Assembly (NCBI GenBank): GCA_031411235.1
Contig: JANOAR010000117.1
Location: forward strand, 1-5,589
From: JANOAR01 sp031411235
GTDB lineage: Bacteria; Verrucomicrobiota; Verrucomicrobiia; Verrucomicrobiales; Verrucomicrobiaceae
Reading direction: 5' to 3'
DNA: 5,589 bases
The translations under genes were made by a program, and so were the position numbers. Below are positions 1-5,446 of the stretch, piece after piece. The first letter of the stretch is position 1; every line of letters starts with the position of its first letter. Below the pieces are notes generated by a model that saw only the letters and a program-made list of their open reading frames with translations, did no database searches and had not been told where the DNA came from.

Positions 1-385
1 CTGCGCGGTGCGCTGGAGGGTCGAAATGTGGCCTGGAGGCGACAAAATGGCTCCTGGCAGCCCTACTTCGGTACCGTGGGAGGGTTGCCCGGTGCGCTGG
101 AGTGACTGAATGGTACCGTGCAATGGTTGCGCGGTACCGTGCGATGATCGCCCGGTACCGTAGAAGGGTTGCCCGGTGCGCTGGAGGGGTGATTGGTGCC
201 ACGCTGGAGCCCTCCAGCGTACCGTGGAAGGGTTGCCCGGTACCGGGCAGCCATTCTGCGGTACCATTGGACGGTTGCGTGGTACCGTAGAATGACTCCA
301 GCGTACCGTTGGATCATCGCAGCGTGCGCGGCAGTCACTCCAGGGAATGCTGTGGTGGCCGCTTGCTACCGCCCGGCTCTGTGCG
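1..385. repeat. Tandem array of degenerate 21-bp units centred on GGTACC
   Basis: About 18 consecutive units can be laid out with starts at 7, 28, 49, 70, 91, 112, 133, 154, 175, about 195, 218, 239, 260, 281, 302, 323, 344 and 365. Every step is 21 bp except for one net extra base around 195-217. The conserved head of a unit is GGTACCGT, with variants GGTGCGCT, CGTACCGT and GCTACCGC. The remaining 13 bp vary but reuse a few words, such as AGGGTTGCCC, ATGGTTGCGC, GATGATCGCCC and TGACTCCAG. Exact GGTACC occurs at 70, 112, 133, 154, 239, 260 and 281. The array is cut by the left window edge and decays after about 343. Because 21 is a multiple of three, several frames on both strands stay open and give heptads with YR or VP, but stops and the phase break interrupt them. 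I read the array as non-coding. It is not a CRISPR array, because there is no separate repeat and spacer of suitable length. Function unknown. Confidence 0.85.
201..220. repeat. Perfect 9-bp inverted repeat at the phase break of the array
   Basis: ACGCTGGAG (201-209) is followed by CC and then CTCCAGCGT (212-220), a perfect inverted repeat with a 2-nt centre. It lies exactly where the 21-bp register gains one base, where a 20-bp unit is followed by a 23-bp unit. The word CGCTGGAG belongs to the GGTGCGCTGGAG variant of the repeat, so the palindrome may have arisen by local rearrangement between units. It could form a cruciform or mark a recombination point. Neither can be shown from the sequence. 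Confidence 0.6.
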
Positions 386-830
386 CGCTCGCTATTATTG
401 AGCCGTGGAGCTAGATGATGTGCTAAATGCGGCATGAAATTATTGTTTAGCAAAACAAATAAATAGAGGCAGGGGGATTGTAGTTATGCCCAAGGCGATG
501 GCAGGGAGCATGGGGGCGGCAGAGTCGTCCATTCGGGGTGCGGGGGAGGCTGAATGAGTGCCAGCCCCACCCACGCCCGCAGTGCCCTCTTGAATCGAGG
601 CGGCCGACAGACCGTGGAAGGTTCTGGCAATAGGCTTTACTGGATTTCAGGCGCAGTGTGACAGCCGAAGGGGAGTTTTTTTGTTTTTCGTGACTCATCC
701 GTTCTTCCCGCCGGGAGGGAGGGGAGTCTGAGTCGTTACGGAGATGGCTCAGTGCCTCACGATGTAGGGCGCTGTGGATGGGGTTGGGAGGTGTTGGCGG
801 CAATTTGAAGTGACCACCTTCACCCGATCA
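386..830. other. Gene-free stretch between the repeat array and the beta-helix gene
   Basis: No convincing gene is visible here. An open frame on the minus strand (447-803) has a composition unlike the neighbouring proteins (rich in His, Pro, Ser, Arg and Cys, no domain, no signal peptide) and I do not call it. The stretch holds an AT-rich patch at about 433-466, a T-rich run at 675-688 without a convincing GC stem before it, and a palindromic cluster at 692-734 (GACTCA and TGAGTC enclosing TCCC and GGGA). It lies downstream of the minus-strand gene ending at 831, so part of it may be 3' untranslated region, but I see no clear intrinsic terminator for that gene. Confidence 0.5.
421..452. repeat. 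Small inverted repeat in the AT-rich patch
   Basis: TGCTAAA (421-427) and TTTAGCA (446-452) are perfect 7-bp arms around an 18-nt loop. They sit just beyond the decayed end of the 21-bp array, in the most AT-rich part of the left half. This could be an operator, a hairpin or chance. There is no flanking gene whose promoter it would obviously serve. Confidence 0.3.
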
Positions 831-1718
831 TCACCGCCGCTCGATGCGCTCCTGCTTGAATTGCGTGTCCTCGCCGAGATAGAAATCCTTCGCCTGATTG
901 TAGATCAGGGTGTCGGTGACGGAGTGTGATTTGCCGAAGAACTTGAAGGCGGCACCCACGTTGTCATGGGCGCGGCAGTTCTTGTAGTGGGTGCTGCTGC
1001 GGCCCACATCGGCCACGCCGCCATCGGATGAGCCATTCCAGGCGATCTCTGCGCCATCGACTTCCATTTGCACCTCTTCATGGGCGCTGATGCCCTCGTC
1101 GGCATTCGAGAGGGCGCGCACATTTTCCAGGCGGATGCCGACCCATGAGCCGTGGATGTTGAAGCCGTCGTTGCCCGCGTGTTTGGCCGTGATGTTCTTC
1201 ACGATGATGTGCGAGCAGGCGATGGTTACGCCGCTCGTTCCGGCTTTCGATGGCAGGATGACGCGGGCTTTGCCAGGCACCTTGTCCTGCGGCCAGCGGA
1301 AGTAGATCGCGCCCTCCGCTGTGCAGCCCATTTGCCCCGGCTTCAGCAGGGAAGCCGGTAGGTAAGTGTAGTCCTCGCCCTTGGCGTGGCGTGCTCGTTC
1401 CGCCTCGCGGTCTCTCGCGATGGTGATAGGCACCTCATCGATAAACAACCCTGTGAACTGTCCTGGGCCAATGGGTTTGGCGTTGGAAAGCGGACGGGTC
1501 GAAGTCCATACATCGCCCTCTTTTTTCCAGGCGTGATCCGTCACGTCAATGCCGAGGTCGATGACCCTGCCCTTGCCATCAAACACTGCGGGTTGCTCCG
1601 CTGTGCCGCCCTGGGTGAGCCGCAAGGGTTTCGTGGAGATCTCGCCCGCGAAAACGGCGCTGGTGATCAGGAGGCAAGTGAGGGCGTGGAGCAGATGCAT
1701 GGCGAGGAGGTTCGGCAT
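831..1718 (-). CDS. Exported right-handed parallel beta-helix protein
   Basis: This is a 295-residue protein with a signal peptide: a short N-region, a hydrophobic stretch at about residues 9-22 and a cleavage site after AVFA (residue 24). Residues 40-75 (FDGKGRVIDLG, then W-K-K-E-G-D-V-W) and about 85-160 form the N-terminal part that often precedes the helix in such proteins. From about 164 to the end, roughly five rungs of 20-25 residues repeat the beta-helix pattern, including SHIIVKNITAKHAGNDGFNI, IRLENVRALSNADEGISAHE and HYKNCRAHDNVGAAFKFFG. The fold is shared by pectate lyase-like enzymes, epimerases and adhesins. No catalytic set is recognisable, so substrate and activity are unknown, though binding or cleaving a polysaccharide outside the cytoplasm is plausible. 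ATG at 1718 was chosen. An in-frame TTG at 1721 and an ATG at 1700 are alternatives, the latter still leaving a usable signal peptide. It is divergent from the TPR-redoxin gene. Confidence 0.85.
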   Translation of the reverse strand: MPNLLAMHLLHALTCLLITSAVFAGEISTKPLRLTQGGTAEQPAVFDGKGRVIDLGIDVTDHAWKKEGDVWTSTRPLSNAKPIGPGQFTGLFIDEVPITIARDREAERARHAKGEDYTYLPASLLKPGQMGCTAEGAIYFRWPQDKVPGKARVILPSKAGTSGVTIACSHIIVKNITAKHAGNDGFNIHGSWVGIRLENVRALSNADEGISAHEEVQMEVDGAEIAWNGSSDGGVADVGRSSTHYKNCRAHDNVGAAFKFFGKSHSVTDTLIYNQAKDFYLGEDTQFKQERIERR

Positions 1719-1823
1719 CAAGAGGCCACAGACAAGTTTTAATCCTCCTTGAGCGCTGTTCCCACTACCCTCTGGAAAGACTGTGCGAATCCGCCTGTGA
1801 TGCGCGTTCAGTCAGGCAACACC
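1719..1823. promoter_or_regulatory. Divergent intergenic spacer between the beta-helix and TPR-redoxin genes
   Basis: The two genes are transcribed away from each other from starts at 1718 (minus) and 1824 (plus), so both promoters should lie in or near these 105 bp. I see no convincing -35/-10 pair on either strand. On the minus strand an AAGGAGG ribosome-binding-like sequence covers 1750-1744, but it is 25 nt before the ATG at 1718, too far to serve that start directly. The plus-strand start has no Shine-Dalgarno match. Confidence 0.4.
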
Positions 1824-4244
1824 ATGTCCACCGCACGCACCTTATTTCTCGCCTTTGCCTGCCTCTCACGCCCGCTATATGCCGATGATGATCCCGCGCA
1901 CTCGAAGCACGGCGAAGCCTTCGATGAAGGCCCTCGCCAAGCTGCCGTGCTCATGCTGGGCACGGGCAAAATCCACTTCCCCATCACCACCCAGAGCAAG
2001 GAAGCTCAGCAGTTTTTCGAGCAAGGCGTCGGCCAGCTCCACGGCTTCTGGTATTATGAGTCAGAGCGCTCCTTTCGCCAAGCCGCCGCCCTAGATCCCG
2101 AGGCTGCTATGCCCTTCTGGGGCATGGCCATGGCCAACCTCAATAACGAGAAACGTGCCAAAGCCTTCGTCGCCGCCGCCCTGCTGCGCAAGCACACCGC
2201 CTCGGCCCGCGAGCAAGCTTGGATCGAGACTCTGCGCCATTTTTACAACGAAGCCGCCGATGACAAACGCGACAAGAAACAACGCGCCCTCGACTACATC
2301 TCCGACCTCGAAACCATCGTCCAAGACAACCCCAACGACATCGAAGCCAAAGCCTTCCTCGCCTGGAAAATCTACGATGCCAACGGTCTCGCCCCCATCA
2401 CCAGCAAACAAGCCGTCGATACCATCCTCGATCAAATCTTCGCCGCGCAGCCTGACCATCCCGCCTACCATTACCGCATCCATCTGTGGGATAGCAGCAA
2501 GCCCAAGCTCGCCCTCGGAGCCACTGCCCTGTGTGGCCAAGTCGCCCCTGGCATCGCCCACATGTGGCATATGCCTGGCCACACTTTCAGCAAGCTCAAG
2601 CGCTTCGACGACGCCGCATGGCAGCAGGAAGCCGCGACCCGTTGCGACCACGCCTACATGATCCGCAGCCTCGTCTTACCCGACCGCATCCATAACTATG
2701 CCCACAACGAAGAATGGCTCATCCGCACCTGGAACGAGCAAGGTCGCGCCAGTGACGGCATCGCGCTGGCCAAGGCCCTCATCGAAAACCCGCGTCATCC
2801 CGAGCTGAACAACCTCGATAAACAAAGCACCAGCGCCAGCTATGGCCGCACCCGCCTGCTCGATACCCTGGTGCTCTGGGAGTTATGGCCCCAGCTCCTA
2901 CAACTCAACGACAGCCCCTACCTGCAACCCGTCGTGCAGACCCGTCACGAGGTCGCTCGCCTGTGCGCCGTTGGTCTTGCCCAGTATTCGCAGAACAATA
3001 GCAAAGCCCTCGCCAGCAGCATCGCCGCTCTCGAAGCCCTGGAGAAAAAAGATCAGCAAGCTACCGATAAAAAGACCGCCGAAGCCAAGGCAAAGCCAGC
3101 AGACAAACCTGCAACCCCGGCCAGCACGCCCACCGATAAAGTAAATAAAGAAGTGCGCAAAGCCATCACTGTGGCCAATCAACCCGCCGCCTCGCCTCCT
3201 CAAAAAGCCACGCCCACGGCCAAGAAGATCCCCGTCGTGGCCACCATCGGTGCTGACGGAAAACCCAAACCATCCACCACACAACCAGCCGCCAAGCCAG
3301 CGGCAAACCTTGATCAAAAACAACCCATCGCCCAAGCGCTTGCCGAGCTGCGTGCCGCCCAACTCATCCTCGACAAAGCCCCCGCCGAAAAGATCCGCGC
3401 CGCCCTTGTCCTTGCTAAAGACAGCCCCAAAGATCGCCTCGCCCACTACTACCTGCGCCTCGGCGAAAAGGCCGATAAAACTAAGGCTGGCGAGCTAGCG
3501 GGCCAGCTCACCCAAGACCTCCACGGCCTCGCGATCCAGGCAGAACTCTATCTCGCTCTCGACCGCAAAGACGAGGCCAAAAAAGCCTTTGAGCAAGTCC
3601 GCGAACGTGCCTTCGCCATGAACCGCGACCTCCCCCTAGCCAAGCGTCTTGACGACCTAGCCCCGCGTCTCGGCTTCACCCATGACAACTGGAGCAAGCC
3701 CGCCCCGGTACGTACCGATGTGGGCCAGCGCCCCTCACTCGACAGCCTCGGCCCCGTCCACTGGCACGCCCCTGCAGCCCCTGCCTGGGCTGGCACCGGG
3801 CTTGATGGCAAGCCCGTCTCCAGCGCCGACTATGCTGGCAAGCCCACATTGCTGCTCTTCTACGTCGGGCATAACTGCGTGCATTGCGTCAACCAATTGA
3901 AAGCCTTTGAAACCATCGCCCCCGAGTTCAAAAAACTCGGCATCGCCATCGTCGCCCTCTCGCCCGACACCCCTGAGGAACTGCCCAAAGCCCAAAAATA
4001 TGCCGCTAGTAAAAGTGGCTTTCCTTTCCCCCTCGTCTCCGCCCAGAGCATGGAAACCTTCCGCGCCTATCGCGCCTACGACGACTTTGAAAAACTGCCC
4101 TTACACGCCGCAGCACTCATCGATGCTGGCAAACAATTGCGCTGGCTCGACGTGAGTTACAAGCCCTTCATGGAAGCCAAGTTCTTACTGGAGGAAAGCC
4201 AGCGCTTACTGGGCCTGCCCAGCGTGCAAGTGGCCAAGCAATAG
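1824..4244 (+). CDS. Exported TPR-like protein fused to a C-terminal redoxin (thioredoxin-fold) domain
   Basis: This 806-residue protein starts at ATG 1824 with a signal peptide (MSTAR, hydrophobic LFLAFACL, probable cleavage after PLYA at residue 20). The frame is open back to a TTG at 1749, but the extra 25 residues would bury the signal peptide. Residues 60-400 are alpha-helical and TPR-like: QQFFEQGVGQLHGFWYYESE followed by RSFRQAAALDPEAAMPFWGMA is the first repeat, and HMWHMPGHTFSKLKRFDDAA (246-265) matches the HMPxH-type motif seen in a family of bacterial TPR proteins. Residues 405-500 are a Lys/Pro/Ala/Thr linker. Residues 500-615 are helical again. Residues 645-800 are an AhpC/TSA-like redoxin domain, with LLLFYVGHNCVHC placing C685 and C688 as a CxxC pair and IAIVALSPDTPEEL following. 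The classical peroxiredoxin Pro-Thr-Cys context is absent, so thiol-disulfide exchange is more likely than peroxidase activity. A periplasmic location is inferred. Confidence 0.88.
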   Translation: MSTARTLFLAFACLSRPLYADDDPAHSKHGEAFDEGPRQAAVLMLGTGKIHFPITTQSKEAQQFFEQGVGQLHGFWYYESERSFRQAAALDPEAAMPFWGMAMANLNNEKRAKAFVAAALLRKHTASAREQAWIETLRHFYNEAADDKRDKKQRALDYISDLETIVQDNPNDIEAKAFLAWKIYDANGLAPITSKQAVDTILDQIFAAQPDHPAYHYRIHLWDSSKPKLALGATALCGQVAPGIAHMWHMPGHTFSKLKRFDDAAWQQEAATRCDHAYMIRSLVLPDRIHNYAHNEEWLIRTWNEQGRASDGIALAKALIENPRHPELNNLDKQSTSASYGRTRLLDTLVLWELWPQLLQLNDSPYLQPVVQTRHEVARLCAVGLAQYSQNNSKALASSIAALEALEKKDQQATDKKTAEAKAKPADKPATPASTPTDKVNKEVRKAITVANQPAASPPQKATPTAKKIPVVATIGADGKPKPSTTQPAAKPAANLDQKQPIAQALAELRAAQLILDKAPAEKIRAALVLAKDSPKDRLAHYYLRLGEKADKTKAGELAGQLTQDLHGLAIQAELYLALDRKDEAKKAFEQVRERAFAMNRDLPLAKRLDDLAPRLGFTHDNWSKPAPVRTDVGQRPSLDSLGPVHWHAPAAPAWAGTGLDGKPVSSADYAGKPTLLLFYVGHNCVHCVNQLKAFETIAPEFKKLGIAIVALSPDTPEELPKAQKYAASKSGFPFPLVSAQSMETFRAYRAYDDFEKLPLHAAALIDAGKQLRWLDVSYKPFMEAKFLLEESQRLLGLPSVQVAKQ

Positions 4245-4414
4245 GCTTCGCTATTGAAGTGCTTTTGGGGCTTTCGCGATATAGCGCTGGGCCAGGATTG
4301 GCTTTGGGGAAGGGGATATCGCTCGCCAAAACAAAAACTCATCACCTCATTGCAACTCCACCAGTTGCCTCGTGTTGAAGCTCGCCGTTACCCAACTTCA
4401 ACACCTACAAAACT
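4245..4414 (+). promoter_or_regulatory. Spacer and probable 5' leader of the EF-hand gene with three inverted repeats
   Basis: Three inverted repeats are visible. GCGATAT (4276-4282) and ATATCGC (4316-4322) are 7-bp arms with a 33-nt loop. GCAACT (4352-4357) and AGTTGC (4363-4368) form a 6-bp stem with a 5-nt loop. GTGTTGAAG (4372-4380) and CTTCAACAC (4396-4404) form a perfect 9-bp stem with a 15-nt loop, ending 10 nt before the EF-hand ATG. AGTTG (4363-4367) could also pair with CAACT (4393-4397), which would exclude both neighbouring stems. None is followed by a T-run, so none is a standard terminator for the upstream gene. The last could instead be an operator. The EF-hand start has no Shine-Dalgarno sequence. 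Confidence 0.5.
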
Positions 4415-5368
4415 ATGATTCGTAAAACCTCATTCATCACCAGCCTCGGTTTAGTTCTGGGACTTTGTGCCAGTATCGCAAGCGCCCAAGAAGGCGCTCC
4501 AAAACCCGAAGGCGCACCTCCAGCCCCTGGCGGCGGTGGCCCTGGCGGCGGTCGTATGGCCGAGTATGTCAAGCGTGCCGACACCAACAGCGACGGCAAG
4601 ATCAGCAAAGAAGAATTCGTCGCTGCTCGCACCAAAGAAGCGGAAGAACAATTCGGCAAACTCGACACCAATACTGATGGCACCGCCGACACCGCCGAGA
4701 TCACCGCTGCGGCAGAAAAAATGGGCCGTGGTCGCGAAGGCGAAGGCGGCGGTGAAATGCGTCGCCCCGGTGGTGGCGATCAAGGCGGCAGCGGCTTCCG
4801 TCGTCCAGAAGGTCAAGGCGGCCCAGGCAATGGCCAAGGTGGCCCAGGCAACGGTCAAAGTGGCCCCCAACGCGGTGGCCCAGATGGCCAACCTCGCGGT
4901 GCCCAAGGTGGCCCTCCTGGCGGCATGATGGGGCAGATGGGTGCGATGCTGCGTAACCCTGAAGAAGCCTTCAAAAAGATGGACAAGAACGCGGACAGCA
5001 GCGTGGACGCCGATGAGTTCAATGCCTTCTCAGCCGAAGAAAATAGCACCCGTTTCAAAGGCATGGATCAAAATGCCGATGGCAAGATCAGCACGGAAGA
5101 GTTCAAGCAAGTCGCCGAGCGCGCCCGTAACGCCATGCGTGGCATGGGCGGCGGTAGCCCCGGCGGTGAAGGCGGCATGCGTCGCCCCGGTGGCGAAGGT
5201 GGCCAGGGAGGCCAAGGCAGCGGCTTCCGTCGTCCACCCTCCCAAGAAGGGGGTGGCCAAGCCCGCCCACGCCCCGAAGGCGAAGGCGACAAGCCCGCAG
5301 GTGATAAGCCCGAAGGTGATAAACCTGCTGGCGACAAGCCAGAAGTGAAGAAACCCGATGGCGTGTAG
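4415..5368 (+). CDS. Secreted glycine-rich EF-hand calcium-binding protein
   Basis: This 317-residue protein begins MIRKTSFITSLGLVLGL and has a cleavage site after ASIASA (residue 24). It has four EF-hand loops in two pairs. Loop 1, DTNSDGKISKEE (56-67), and loop 4, DQNADGKISTEE (218-229), are canonical. Loop 2, DTNTDGTADTAE (84-95), keeps the ligands at positions 1, 3, 5, 9 and 12 but has Ala at the hydrophobic position 8. Loop 3, DKNADSSVDADE (190-201), has Ser in place of the Gly at position 6. Loops within each pair start 28 residues apart and the pairs are 134 residues apart. Each pair is followed by a Gly/Arg/Pro linker containing MRRPGG and GSGFRRP. The tail has four GDKPA/GDKPE pentapeptides. 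Loops 1 and 4 should bind calcium; the role of the protein outside the cell is unknown. It may be co-transcribed with the TPR-redoxin gene 170 bp upstream, but the leader hairpins make its own promoter equally likely. Confidence 0.9.
   Translation: MIRKTSFITSLGLVLGLCASIASAQEGAPKPEGAPPAPGGGGPGGGRMAEYVKRADTNSDGKISKEEFVAARTKEAEEQFGKLDTNTDGTADTAEITAAAEKMGRGREGEGGGEMRRPGGGDQGGSGFRRPEGQGGPGNGQGGPGNGQSGPQRGGPDGQPRGAQGGPPGGMMGQMGAMLRNPEEAFKKMDKNADSSVDADEFNAFSAEENSTRFKGMDQNADGKISTEEFKQVAERARNAMRGMGGGSPGGEGGMRRPGGEGGQGGQGSGFRRPPSQEGGGQARPRPEGEGDKPAGDKPEGDKPAGDKPEVKKPDGV
4757..5236 (+). repeat. Internal direct repeats marking a duplicated EF-hand plus linker module
   Basis: ATGCGTCGCCCCGGTGG occurs at 4757-4773 and again at 5177-5193, 420 bp apart. 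A 21-bp identical block beginning GGCAGCGGCTTCC occurs at 4787-4807 and 5216-5236, 429 bp apart. Both spacings are multiples of three and both copies follow a pair of EF-hands. This is good evidence that an EF-hand pair with its linker was duplicated in tandem and that the second linker gained three codons. Exact identity of these linker blocks contrasts with the diverged EF-hand loops and suggests recent duplication or gene conversion. Confidence 0.7.
4817..4858 (+). repeat. Two tandem 21-bp units encoding GGPGNGQ
   Basis: GGPGNGQ is encoded twice in succession (4817-4837 and 4838-4858; residues 135-148) with a few synonymous differences between the units. It lies in the Gly-rich linker between the two EF-hand pairs. 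The 21-bp length matches the intergenic array only by coincidence; the sequences are unrelated. Confidence 0.7.
5285..5344 (+). repeat. Four tandem 15-bp units encoding GDKPA/GDKPE
   Basis: The pentapeptides GDKPA, GDKPE, GDKPA, GDKPE (residues 291-310) are encoded by consecutive 15-bp units. Codons alternate between GGC GAC and GGT GAT, so the units are diverged at third positions but kept at the protein level. Such Lys/Pro/Asp tails are flexible and may contact the cell envelope; that is inference. Confidence 0.8.
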
Positions 5369-5398
5369 CCTGAAGCGTCTGCTTCTCCAATGATCGCG

Positions 5399-5434
5399 AA
5401 GGCGAGGTGCTGCAAGGTGCCTCGCCTTTTTTTT
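5399..5434 (+). terminator. Rho-independent terminator of the EF-hand gene
   Basis: GGCGAGG (5401-5407) pairs perfectly with CCTCGCC (5420-5426). Two A-T pairs can extend the base and weaker pairs the top, with the loop at about 5411-5416. Eight T residues (5427-5434) follow directly. The hairpin starts about 30 bp after the stop codon at 5368. It acts on the plus strand only, because on the other strand the stem is preceded, not followed, by the homopolymer tract. Confidence 0.9.
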
Positions 5435-5446
5435 AGCTATATGTGT

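Noticed and set aside
1..385. The repeat array as a CRISPR array.
   Set aside because: Units are 21 bp in total with only about 8 conserved bases. There are no unique spacers of 25-40 bp, no long identical repeats and no cas genes in view.
63..414. Open frames on both strands across the 21-bp array (63-338 minus, 102-290 plus, 193-414 plus) with heptad repeats such as RYRAMIA.
   Set aside because: A unit length divisible by three keeps frames open by construction. Frames on both strands show equal regularity, each is broken by stops or by the phase slip, and none has a start context or domain.
661..734. T-rich run at 675-688 and the palindromic cluster 692-734 as an intrinsic terminator.
   Set aside because: On the plus strand no stable GC stem precedes the T-run and there is no plus-strand gene to end. 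On the minus strand the stem is followed by A residues rather than T.
447..803. A 118-residue open frame on the minus strand.
   Set aside because: The composition is rich in His, Pro, Ser, Arg and Cys, with no hydrophobic core, signal peptide or motif, and it looks like translated intergenic DNA. Homologues with conserved codons elsewhere would change this view.
2091..3446. Long open frames opposite or out of phase with the TPR-redoxin gene (such as 2091-2651 and 2898-3446 on the minus strand).
   Set aside because: They are antisense or shifted readings of a high-GC gene whose own frame has a signal peptide, TPR-like repeats and a redoxin domain. Their sequences show Gly/Val or Pro/Ser bias without motifs.
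4245..4265. CTTC (4246-4249) and GAAG (4256-4259) followed by TGCTTTT as a terminator of the TPR-redoxin gene.
   Set aside because: The stem is only four pairs and the T-run four bases, and not adjacent. It is too weak to call.
4451..5415. Open frames in other phases over the EF-hand gene, including Ala/Thr-rich and Pro/Ser-rich readings on the minus strand.
   Set aside because: They mirror the Gly-rich repetitive coding sequence. The 4415-5368 frame alone gives a signal peptide and EF-hand loops.
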